From Thiobacillus sp. (GTDB taxonomy: Bacteria > Pseudomonadota > Gammaproteobacteria > Burkholderiales > Thiobacillaceae), in assembly GCA_016124745.1 (NCBI GenBank), contig WGNC01000018.1:124001-188000 (forward strand): DNA of 64,000 nucleotides. The letters are read 5' to 3'. The notes below the pieces were generated by a model. The model saw only the letters and a list, made by a program, of their open reading frames with translations, ran no database searches and was not told the origin of the DNA. Both the position numbers and the translations under genes were made by a program. Below, in pieces: positions 20,628-28,057 of the stretch. Every line of letters begins with the position of its first letter. Position 1 is the stretch's first letter.

Positions 20628-21410
20628 ATGCAGGCCAGTCGGCGCGAATTCCTGACCAAGGCGGCGCAGGGCGCCGCGGTGGCCGCGTGCGGCGGCCTGA
20701 TCTGGGCGCAGCTGCTGCGCCAGGAAGCGGCCGCCTCGGTGCTGGCGCTGCGTCCGCCGGGCGCATTGGCCGAGCGCGATTTCGCCGCCACCTGCATCAA
20801 GTGCGGCCAGTGCGTCCAGGCCTGCCCCTACGACACCCTGCGTCTGGCACGGGCGGAGGACGACGCGCCGATCGGCACGCCGCATTTCGTGCCGCGCGAC
20901 ATTCCCTGCTACATGTGCAGCGACATCCCCTGCCAGGTAGCGTGCCCGACCGGAGCGCTCTCGCCCGAGCTCAAGAACATCGCCAAGGCGCGCATGGGAC
21001 TTGCGGTGATCGACACCGAATCCTGCCTGTCCTGGCAGGGACTGCGCTGCGAGGTGTGCTACCGCGTCTGCCCGGTCAAGGGCGAGGCCATCACGATCGA
21101 GAACCGTTCGCGGGTAGTCAGCAAGCATGCCCTGTTCGTTCCCCACGTTCATTCGCAGGCGTGCACCGGCTGCGGCATGTGTGAGGATGCCTGCCCCACC
21201 GAAAAGGCGGCGATCCGGGTGCTCAATCCCGCCCTGGTGCAGGGCAGGATCGGCAGCCACTACCGTCTGGGCTGGCTGTCGGACACGCCCATCACGCAGG
21301 ACTTCAAGCCACCCGAGGCGCCGCCTGCAGTGGGCCCGGCCGTCACCGAGCCGTCCGCGCCGAAAACCGCGCCGGGCATGGACGTACTCAATCAGGGGAT
21401 CGATCCATGA
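20628..21410 (+). CDS. napG: Ferredoxin-type protein NapG
   Basis: NapG is a periplasmic or membrane-bound iron-sulfur protein that passes electrons from the NapH quinol dehydrogenase toward NapAB. The 260-residue protein has a twin-arginine signal (QASRREFLTKAAQGAAVAAC) and four cysteine clusters for [4Fe-4S] centres: CIKCGQCVQACPYDTLR, CYMCSDIPCQVACPTGAL, CEVCYRVCPV and CTGCGMCEDACPTEKAAIR. The stop overlaps napH by four bases. There is no napC gene, so NapGH is the likely quinol route. Confidence 0.93.
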   Translation: MQASRREFLTKAAQGAAVAACGGLIWAQLLRQEAAASVLALRPPGALAERDFAATCIKCGQCVQACPYDTLRLARAEDDAPIGTPHFVPRDIPCYMCSDIPCQVACPTGALSPELKNIAKARMGLAVIDTESCLSWQGLRCEVCYRVCPVKGEAITIENRSRVVSKHALFVPHVHSQACTGCGMCEDACPTEKAAIRVLNPALVQGRIGSHYRLGWLSDTPITQDFKPPEAPPAVGPAVTEPSAPKTAPGMDVLNQGIDP

Positions 21411-22339
21411 GCGCGATACCGCTGTCCACGCGCCGGGCAGCGCGCCTGTACACCCCGCCCGCCACGTTGGCCGGCAAGCTGCACGACGCGGGCTACCTGA
21501 TCCTGCGCCGGATCACGCAGGTCGGCGTGCTGCTGCTGTTCTTCGGCACGCTGCATTGGGGCTGGCAGGTCATGGGTCAGCCCGTGCTGCGCGGCAACCT
21601 GTCCGCCTCCGAATTGCTCGGTGTCATTCCCCTGGCCGATCCGTTCGCCGTGCTGCAGCAGCTCGCCAGCGGCCATGCCCTGCAGGCCACGGTGCTGTTG
21701 GGCGCTGCCATTCTGCTGGTTTTCTATGCCCTGGCAGGACGGGTGTTTTGCAGTTGGGTATGCCCGATGAACATGGTGACCGATCTGGCCGGCTGGCTGC
21801 GCGGCAAATTCGACCTCAATAACCTGTTTCGCCTGCAGCGCGGCACCCGCTACTGGGTGATGGGCATGGCGCTCGTCCTGTCCGCGCTGATGGGCGTGGC
21901 AGCATTCGAGTGGGTGAGCCCGATTTCCATGCTGCACCGCGAAATCATTTTCGGCGTCGGGATGGGGCTGAGCGCGGCGCTCGGCATTTTCATCTTCGAC
22001 CTGCTGATCCTGAAGCATGGCTGGTGCGGCCATCTGTGTCCGCTCGGCGCATTTTATGGATTGCTCGGCAACGCAGCCCTGTTGCGGGTGCGCTTCGATG
22101 ACAGCAGTTGCACCCATTGCGGCGAGTGCGTCCGCGTGTGTCCCGAGCCGCAGGTGCTGAATTTCAAAAAGGCTGCGGAAAGCGGCATGGTCACCGCGGG
22201 CGCGTGCACCAATTGTGCGCGCTGCGTACCCATTTGTCCGGAAGACAGCCTGGATTTCGCCTTGCGCTGGGACGCCCACCCCAGTCCCGGCGCTTCCCAA
22301 CCCCGTACCCCGAACTCAACCGTGAGGAACACACCATGA
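21407..22339 (+). CDS. napH: Quinol dehydrogenase ferredoxin subunit NapH
   Basis: NapH is an inner-membrane protein with about four transmembrane helices (for example VGVLLLFFGTLHWGWQVM and ATVLLGAAILLVFYALAG). It oxidises quinol together with NapG. Two CxxxCP motifs on membrane-proximal loops, CSWVCPMNMV and CGHLCPLGAFYG, are diagnostic. The C-terminal cytoplasmic domain holds two [4Fe-4S] sites, CTHCGECVRVCPEPQ and CTNCARCVPICPEDS. The gene overlaps napG at the start and napB at the end by four bases each, so translation is tightly coupled. Confidence 0.93.
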   Translation: MSAIPLSTRRAARLYTPPATLAGKLHDAGYLILRRITQVGVLLLFFGTLHWGWQVMGQPVLRGNLSASELLGVIPLADPFAVLQQLASGHALQATVLLGAAILLVFYALAGRVFCSWVCPMNMVTDLAGWLRGKFDLNNLFRLQRGTRYWVMGMALVLSALMGVAAFEWVSPISMLHREIIFGVGMGLSAALGIFIFDLLILKHGWCGHLCPLGAFYGLLGNAALLRVRFDDSSCTHCGECVRVCPEPQVLNFKKAAESGMVTAGACTNCARCVPICPEDSLDFALRWDAHPSPGASQPRTPNSTVRNTP

Positions 22340-22803
22340 AAACGACCACGAAGGCAATGCTGGCGGCCGCTGCGCTGACCCTGAGCCATGGCGCGCTGCA
22401 GGCTGCGGAGATGGCCCAGACGGACAGCCAGATGGGGCTTTCCAAAACCAGCGTGTACGACGATCCGAGCCCGGATGTCTTCCAGTATCCGCCGACCGAT
22501 CCGGGCGAGGCCAAGGCCTTGCCGCGCGCTTACAGCGGAGCGCCGCCGCAGATTCCCCACAGTGTCGACGATTTTCTGCCGATCACCGCACAAAAGAACG
22601 AATGCAACGGCTGTCACAACAAGCCGGCCAGGATAGGCAAGAACGTGGCCAAAGGCACGCCGCCGCCGATGCCGGAAAGCCATTATCACAAGGCGGACAC
22701 CGGCAAGCTGGAATTCTCCGACTCGCGCTACATCTGCGTGCAGTGCCACACGCCGCAGGCCAACGTGAAGGACCTGGTCGGCAATACCTTCACGCCCAAA
22801 TAG
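22336..22803 (+). CDS. napB: Periplasmic nitrate reductase diheme cytochrome subunit
   Basis: NapB is the small c-type cytochrome that delivers electrons to NapA. The 155-residue protein has a Sec signal (MLAAAALTLSHGALQA), the conserved YPPTDPGEAKALPRAY and APPQIPHSVDDFLP segments, and two heme motifs, CNGCH and CVQCH. I place the start at the ATG at 22336, inside the napH stop overlap. The track ORF that begins earlier is only upstream readthrough. Confidence 0.94.
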   Translation: MKTTTKAMLAAAALTLSHGALQAAEMAQTDSQMGLSKTSVYDDPSPDVFQYPPTDPGEAKALPRAYSGAPPQIPHSVDDFLPITAQKNECNGCHNKPARIGKNVAKGTPPPMPESHYHKADTGKLEFSDSRYICVQCHTPQANVKDLVGNTFTPK

Positions 22804-22836
22804 GCGCCACCCGGCCCAAATAATCGCGACCCCGAC

Positions 22837-22864
22837 AACTGGCCGCCGAGTCCGGCGGACAGTT
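22837..22864 (+). terminator. Hairpin after napB
   Basis: AACTG-G-CCGCC-GAGTCC-GGCGG-A-CAGTT folds into a stem with one internal G/A mismatch. It sits 34 bases after the napB stop codon. There is no U-tract, so it may be a 3'-end stabiliser or a weak terminator closing the nap operon. Confidence 0.4.
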
Positions 22865-22928
22865 TGCGTTCCGCCGCAAGCAAGAAGTTCCCGCAAAAAA
22901 ACAACAGTCACAAAAATGTTTTATTTTC

Positions 22929-22942
22929 TTGACCTGGATCAA
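22929..22942 (+). promoter_or_regulatory. Anaerobox upstream of the decaheme cytochrome gene
   Basis: TTGACCTGGATCAA fits TTGAY-N4-ATCAA and is embedded in a longer palindrome, TTTTCTTGACCTGGATCAAG plus AAAA. If the centre (22935.5) is at -41.5, transcription starts near 22977 and the -10 hexamer falls exactly on TAGCAT (22965-22970), a good match to TATAAT. This geometry is that of a class II FNR/DNR-activated promoter. It leaves a leader of about 115 bases before the ATG at 23093. Confidence 0.85.
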
Positions 22943-23092
22943 GAAAATTAAGAGACCGTACCCCTAGCATGGCAACCAGCGTCAACTGGTAGATGAATAC
23001 CAGTCTGGATCGTCGATAAAAAAGCATTAATGGCAGTCATTGGAAACTCATCGCGGGGGGATACATGAGATACGCAGAAAAAAGGAAGCATC

Positions 23093-24136
23093 ATGAGAGG
23101 GAAGCCGTCCGGCCTGGTCGTGCGACTGGCCGGGGCGGTGCTGGCCCTGGGTCTGGGTCTCGCGTGGCATCTCCCCGCCAGCGCCCAGCAGTCAGCCGAC
23201 AATGTTGCCAGTTCCGGTCCGACCATGGCCGGCCCCGGCAAACTGGGGCCGGGCGACACGGTGTTGCGCGGCGACGCGAAGTGCACAGGCTGCCACGACG
23301 ACAGCGACAATCCTGCGCCAACCATGCTCGAGCTCCGCCCGTGGGTGGTCTCCATCGCCAAGACCAAGCATGGCACCGTGGCCGACGGCCGCACGCCCAC
23401 CTGCTCCAACTGCCACGGCGAGAGCGAAGCCCACATGAAGAAGCCGGAGGCAGGAAGCAATCGTGCTGCACCCGACCGTGTGTTCAAGCAGACCACGCCC
23501 GCTGAAGTCCAAAACGAGCCCTGCACCACCTGCCACAAAGGCGGCAACCGCATGTTCTGGGCAAGCAGCACCCACCAATCGCGTGGCGTCGCCTGTGTCA
23601 ACTGTCACGACATCCACAACAATGGCCACGACAAGGCCCGTGACCGCCACACCCAGATAGAAGTCTGCTTCACCTGCCACAAGGACAAGCGCGCCGAGAT
23701 CAACCGGCCGTCCCACCATCCTGTGAAAGAGGGCAAGGTCATCTGTTCCGACTGCCATAACCCGCATGGATCGGCCGGCCCCAAGCAACTCAAGCGCTCG
23801 ACCGTGAACGAGACGTGCTACCAGTGCCACATGGAGAAGCGCGGTCCCTTCCTGCATAACCACCAGCCGGTCAACGAGGACTGCTCGATCTGCCACAACG
23901 CCCATGGCACGACGATCGCCAACCTGCTGAAGTCGCGTCCGCCCTTCCTGTGCCAGTCATGTCACAACGACATTTCTACCGGTCACCCGGGCCAGCTCGG
24001 CCGCCTGCCAGCCGGACCCACGACGTCGACCAGCCAGCTCGGCACGGTTGGAAGGGGTTGTCTGAACTGCCATACCAGCATCCATGGCGACAACAACCCG
24101 CAGGGCTCGACGGCAACCCGTCGGTTCTTCCGCTAA
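23093..24136 (+). CDS. Decaheme periplasmic cytochrome c of the MtrA/MtoA/PioA (DmsE) family
   Basis: The 347-residue protein has a Sec signal peptide ending near PASAQQ and exactly ten CxxCH motifs: CTGCH, CSNCH, CTTCH, CVNCH, CFTCH, CSDCH, CYQCH, CSICH, CQSCH and CLNCH. Length, heme count and the partner porin gene 22 bases downstream place it in the MtrA/MtoA/PioA family. These proteins form a heme wire that plugs an outer-membrane porin and moves electrons across the outer membrane. There is no MtrC-like surface cytochrome in the window, which is the arrangement of MtoAB and PioAB linked to Fe(II) oxidation. The direction of electron flow is inferred. An anaerobox precedes the gene. Confidence 0.9.
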   Translation: MRGKPSGLVVRLAGAVLALGLGLAWHLPASAQQSADNVASSGPTMAGPGKLGPGDTVLRGDAKCTGCHDDSDNPAPTMLELRPWVVSIAKTKHGTVADGRTPTCSNCHGESEAHMKKPEAGSNRAAPDRVFKQTTPAEVQNEPCTTCHKGGNRMFWASSTHQSRGVACVNCHDIHNNGHDKARDRHTQIEVCFTCHKDKRAEINRPSHHPVKEGKVICSDCHNPHGSAGPKQLKRSTVNETCYQCHMEKRGPFLHNHQPVNEDCSICHNAHGTTIANLLKSRPPFLCQSCHNDISTGHPGQLGRLPAGPTTSTSQLGTVGRGCLNCHTSIHGDNNPQGSTATRRFFR

Positions 24137-24158
24137 TTCGGTGGCAAAGGAGACAATC

Positions 24159-26261
24159 ATGAGAGTGAATCATCAATTCCCGCTCACCGCCCTGGCCGCC
24201 GCTGTGCTGGTCGTGTGCGCACAGGCTGCCGTGGCTGCGGAAGACGAAAGCATCGCGCAATACACCAAGCCTGACAGTTCCATCACGGTCGGGGTCGGCT
24301 ACTGGACCGATCCTCGCCCGCATGAAGGCATGTATGACGGCATGTGGGACAGCGGCTTCTACGGCAGCCTCGACGCCAGCGTGATCCGGCGTGACGACGC
24401 GACCGGCACCTGGACCACGCTCACCGCCTACAACCTGGGTCTGGACACCTACGAGGTCGGGGCGTCTTACGAGAAGCAGGGTGACTGGGGCGTCGGCCTG
24501 CAGTATTCGCAAATCCCGCGCAAGAACCCTTACGAAATCAACAGCGGCCTGCAGGGCATCGGCACGGAAACGCAGACGATCACGCCGGTCGTGCCGGGAA
24601 ACGGCAACGATAACGCGCTCGAGATCAAGCGCGATCTGGCCACGCTGACCATGTTCAAGCGCTTCTCGCCGTCCCTGGAATTCCGTGCAACCTACAAGAA
24701 CGAGCAGAAGGACGGCAACCGCCAGTGGGGGGTGCGTTCCTATCCCAATTACGGCAGCACTGGCGGCAGCTACCCGGCCTATGTGACGGAACCCATCGAC
24801 AGCACCACGCAGCAGCTCGACATGCTGGTCAACTACAACATCGGCAAGCTGCAGCTGACCGCGGGGTATTACGGCAGCTGGTACGGCAACGACAATAACT
24901 ACCTGGAAGTGATCGGCGCGCCGACCGGCAATAATTCGCCCGGCTACACCGACATGTCGCTGCCACCCGACAACCAGGCCCATCAGGGCTACCTGCAGGG
25001 CAATTATGCGTTCACGCCCACGACCCTGGGCACGTTCAAGGTGGCCTACACCCACGCCACGCAGAATCAGGCCTTCATGCCCACGAACGGCAACGGCGTG
25101 CCAAGCTGGGCACCGCTGCCCACCGTCGGCAACAGCCTGAACGGGGAGGTGAACACGACCGAGGCGCTGCTCGGCCTGACGGCGCGCCCGATGGAGAACC
25201 TGTCCGTGTTGGCCAGCCTCCGCTACTGGGACAAGCAGGATGAAACCCCGGTCCGCGTCGATGCCCAGAGCTCGAACGGCAATACGCTCTATCACAACAA
25301 CCCCTTCAGTGAAACCGTCTACTCCGGCAAGCTCGAAGGCACCTACCGTCTGCAGGGCGGCTTCAACCTCACGGCCGGCGTCGATTACGCGCACGAGGAC
25401 CGGGAGATTTCGTCACTGATCGTTCCGACGACCGAACTGTTCGTGCCGTACCGCAATGAACTCGATCAGACGACCTTCCGGCTCGACCTGCGGCGCGCCC
25501 TCTCCGAGCAGCTGAACGGCTTCATCGGTTATTCGTACAGCACGCGCGACGGTTCCAACTACATTCCCGTCAATACCTCGGTGGATTCGGCAACGATCAC
25601 GCCGTTCTATATCGCCGACCGCGATCGCGATACCTGGAAGGTGGGACTGGACTGGACCCCGATGGACCGCATGGGCCTGCAGTTCAACTATGCCTACTCG
25701 CTGGACAAATACCCGACGGATGGCGTCCGCATCGATGGCATCAGAAAGGGCACGGCGCAGATGTTCTCGATCGATGGCGACTATGCGCTGAACGACCAGT
25801 GGAAGGCCAAGGGCTGGTATACACATGACACCAACAAGATCGACCAGGAGGGCCCGCTCGCGCCTGCGCCCAACACCTGGTACGCCGACCTCGACAACAA
25901 GGGTGACACCGTCGGTCTCGGCCTGGAGGGCGAGGCGACGGACAAGATCAATGTCGGGGCCAACTTCGAATGGGTCCGCACCGTCAGCAGCTATGACCAG
26001 ACAGGCCTTGCCGCAGGCGTCGAGCCGCTGCAGGACATCAGTACCTATCTCACCCGCATAGGGCTGTTCGGTACCTATGATCTGATGAAGAACGGTTCCA
26101 TCCGGGTCGACCTGATCCACGAGATCTGGAAGACCAACGACTGGACCTGGACCTTCCAGGATGGCAGCCCGTTCAGCTACGCCAACGACGGCACCATGGT
26201 TTCGCAGGACTACGACCAGCCAAGCACCTTCTACGGCGTGAGTTACACCTACAAGTTCTGA
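24159..26261 (+). CDS. MtrB/PioB-family outer-membrane beta-barrel porin
   Basis: This 700-residue protein has a signal peptide (LTALAAAVLVVCAQAAVAAE) and then alternating, aromatic-rich strands such as SITVGVGYWTDPRPHEGMYD and GKLQLTAGYYGSWYGNDNNY. It ends in YTYKF, the terminal phenylalanine expected for outer-membrane barrels. It belongs to the decaheme-associated MtrB/PioB family that sheathes the cytochrome encoded just upstream. The N-terminal CxxC known from Shewanella MtrB is absent. The start is the ATG at 24159, behind AAAGGAG; the track ORF begins inside the preceding gene. A strong terminator follows. Confidence 0.88.
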   Translation: MRVNHQFPLTALAAAVLVVCAQAAVAAEDESIAQYTKPDSSITVGVGYWTDPRPHEGMYDGMWDSGFYGSLDASVIRRDDATGTWTTLTAYNLGLDTYEVGASYEKQGDWGVGLQYSQIPRKNPYEINSGLQGIGTETQTITPVVPGNGNDNALEIKRDLATLTMFKRFSPSLEFRATYKNEQKDGNRQWGVRSYPNYGSTGGSYPAYVTEPIDSTTQQLDMLVNYNIGKLQLTAGYYGSWYGNDNNYLEVIGAPTGNNSPGYTDMSLPPDNQAHQGYLQGNYAFTPTTLGTFKVAYTHATQNQAFMPTNGNGVPSWAPLPTVGNSLNGEVNTTEALLGLTARPMENLSVLASLRYWDKQDETPVRVDAQSSNGNTLYHNNPFSETVYSGKLEGTYRLQGGFNLTAGVDYAHEDREISSLIVPTTELFVPYRNELDQTTFRLDLRRALSEQLNGFIGYSYSTRDGSNYIPVNTSVDSATITPFYIADRDRDTWKVGLDWTPMDRMGLQFNYAYSLDKYPTDGVRIDGIRKGTAQMFSIDGDYALNDQWKAKGWYTHDTNKIDQEGPLAPAPNTWYADLDNKGDTVGLGLEGEATDKINVGANFEWVRTVSSYDQTGLAAGVEPLQDISTYLTRIGLFGTYDLMKNGSIRVDLIHEIWKTNDWTWTFQDGSPFSYANDGTMVSQDYDQPSTFYGVSYTYKF

Positions 26262-26277
26262 GATTCGGATCAGCGAC

Positions 26278-26302
26278 TGGGCGGCGCAAGCCGCCCATTT
26301 TT
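26278..26302 (+). terminator. Intrinsic terminator after the porin gene
   Basis: TGGGCGGC-GCAA-GCCGCCCA is a perfect 8-base stem with a tetraloop, directly followed by TTTTT. It starts 17 bases after the stop codon and closes the decaheme/porin transcript. Confidence 0.92.
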
Positions 26303-26420
26303 ATGTTGCGGCAACCCAGTGCGTCAGGCTGCAAAAATATTCTCACTGGCTATATTGACAAGCAATACGCCAGATTCCGATCTTAAGGTCGATCACAAAA
26401 AACAATCTTCGGGGGACCCC

Positions 26421-27308
26421 ATGCGGTATTTGACACGCCTTTCCACTTCTCTTTTCCTGTTCGCAAGCCTGCCCGTCCTGGCGCAGCAGGTCGAGGCACC
26501 TGCTGCGGACGCTCCGGTCGCTGCGCCCCAGGCCGTCGAGGCTGTCACGCCGGCGCCGGCAGCGGCGCCGCCGGCAGTGCCGGCCGCGGCCGCACCGGCC
26601 GCGGCGCCTCCGGTCGTGCAGCCGGTCGCGGTTGTTCCGGTTGCGGCCCCTGCGGCCATGGTCAACCCCTACATGCAATGGGTGCCTGTCCCCGCCATGC
26701 AGAGCCTGCCCTTCGGCGGCTTGCCCATCCCCTTGATCGGGCAACCCCAGGCGAGCATGGGCAAGCAGAAGCCCTACACCATGCGTCCGCCCATCAATCC
26801 GGAAGTCAAGCGGCAGATGATGCAGATGATGATGCCCATCATGAACAACATGTTCCGCATGTCCATGCCGGATGCGATGAACTGGATGGCCCACAAGATC
26901 AAGGTCAAGCCGGGCATCAAGTTCGACGAAGTGATCGAATCGATGAACTTGCGCGCCAACCAGCTCAACTTCAAGCACGTGGGCGAGAACCTGATGTACA
27001 AGGACTTCCAGGCCGTGCTGAACGACAAGGATGCGCCACGCATCGAGGTGCACAGCTACTGCGACATCGCCGTCGGCCGTGAGCTCCTGAAGATCAGCCC
27101 GGAATTCGTCGTCTTCCTGCCCTGCCGCATCGCGGTCATGGAGGACGGCGACAAGAACATCTGGGTGCTGATGATCGACTGGAACATGGACTGGGTGGCC
27201 GGCTACAGCCAGCAGATGGGGATTACACCGGAACTGGCCAAGGGCGCCATGGAACTGCGTGACAAGATGGAGAACATCATGCAGGCGGGGGCCAACGGGG
27301 ACATATGA
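26421..27308 (+). CDS. Exported Ala/Pro-rich protein with C-terminal DUF302 domain
   Basis: From the ATG at 26421 (after GGGGGA) the protein has 295 residues. It has a signal peptide (LSTSLFLFASLPVLAQQVEA), a 70-residue Ala/Pro/Val-rich linker, a Met-rich segment (VKRQMMQMMMPIMNNMFRMS) and a C-terminal DUF302 fold with KFDEVIESMNLRANQLNF, EVHSYCDIAVGRELL and FLPCRIAVMEDGDKNIWVLM. DUF302 proteins are small alpha/beta proteins often found near sulfur or respiratory genes; their function is not known. The gene lies between the porin terminator and the fccA anaerobox, so it may be its own transcription unit. TTGACA at 26355 is a possible -35 element. Confidence 0.75.
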   Translation: MRYLTRLSTSLFLFASLPVLAQQVEAPAADAPVAAPQAVEAVTPAPAAAPPAVPAAAAPAAAPPVVQPVAVVPVAAPAAMVNPYMQWVPVPAMQSLPFGGLPIPLIGQPQASMGKQKPYTMRPPINPEVKRQMMQMMMPIMNNMFRMSMPDAMNWMAHKIKVKPGIKFDEVIESMNLRANQLNFKHVGENLMYKDFQAVLNDKDAPRIEVHSYCDIAVGRELLKISPEFVVFLPCRIAVMEDGDKNIWVLMIDWNMDWVAGYSQQMGITPELAKGAMELRDKMENIMQAGANGDI

Positions 27309-27384
27309 ACCCGAGGTGCGCAACGCTGCTCGCCCTCTTCGATGGGTGGTGGGCACTAAATAACATTTGCAAAAAAATGGTTTC

Positions 27385-27398
27385 TTGACTTGCATCAA
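27385..27398 (+). promoter_or_regulatory. Anaerobox upstream of fccAB-onr
   Basis: TTGACTTGCATCAA fits TTGAY-N4-ATCAA and is nested in a wider imperfect inverted repeat, GGTTTC...GGAAACC. With the centre (27391.5) at -41.5, the -10 would fall at TAACGT (27421-27426), a weak match. The site is 87 bases before the fccA ATG and could drive fccA, fccB and the octaheme gene together. Confidence 0.8.
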
Positions 27399-27477
27399 GG
27401 AAACCTGTGCGCCAGTCGCGTAACGTCCGGCGCATAGGAAATTCAACCAAACCAACAACAATCTGGAGGGGAACACC

Positions 27478-28047
27478 ATGCGCTATCGTGTCGTATTCGG
27501 AATGATTCTGGCGGGCTTGCTGGGCTCGGCGTATGCCGAGGACAAAACCGAGGCTCTCGCCATTACCTGCAACAACTGCCATGGTGTCGATGGCGTTTCC
27601 GTCGGGCCGAACATGCCATCCATCGGCGGCCTGCCCGAGTCCTATCTCAAGAATATCCTCCTGGAATGGAAAGCCGGCACGCGCTATTCCGCCACCATGG
27701 GCCGCCTGGTCAAGGGCTATTCGGACGAGCAGATCGCAGCATTGGCGGCCTACTTCTCCAAGAAGCCGTGGACCCCGGCGGCACAAACCACCGATCCCAA
27801 GCTCGTGGCCCTCGGCAAGAAAGTGACCGCGCGGTGCGCAGGTTGCCATGGCGAAACCGGAAATGCCGGCGATGGCGACACACCGAACCTCAACGGCCAG
27901 TGGGCCGAATACCTGGAGCTGGAAGCGCTGAAGTATCGCGACGACGCGGTGGCGATGCCGAACAAGCAGATGCGCAAGGCCGCCCAGAAACTGAGCGAGG
28001 AAGACGTCAAGGCCGTCGCCGAGTTCTACGCCAGCCAGAAGAAATAA
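27478..28047 (+). CDS. fccA: Diheme cytochrome c, probable FccA subunit of sulfide dehydrogenase
   Basis: The 189-residue protein has a signal peptide (VVFGMILAGLLGSAYAE) and two cytochrome domains with CNNCH and CAGCH. Methionines are available as axial ligands (RYSATMGRLVKGYSDEQ and AVAMPNKQM). The size and two-domain layout fit both cytochrome c4 and the 21-kDa diheme FccA of Allochromatium. Because fccB follows 10 bases later, FccA is preferred. It would take electrons from the flavin subunit and pass them to other periplasmic cytochromes. A strong GGAGGGG ribosome site precedes it. Confidence 0.82.
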   Translation: MRYRVVFGMILAGLLGSAYAEDKTEALAITCNNCHGVDGVSVGPNMPSIGGLPESYLKNILLEWKAGTRYSATMGRLVKGYSDEQIAALAAYFSKKPWTPAAQTTDPKLVALGKKVTARCAGCHGETGNAGDGDTPNLNGQWAEYLELEALKYRDDAVAMPNKQMRKAAQKLSEEDVKAVAEFYASQKK

Positions 28048-28057
28048 GGAGAACAGC

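Noticed and set aside
26355-26368. TTGACAAGCAATAC as a fourth anaerobox before the DUF302 gene
   Set aside because: Only the left half-site fits; the right half (ATAC) does not match ATCAA. It may be a plain -35 element instead.
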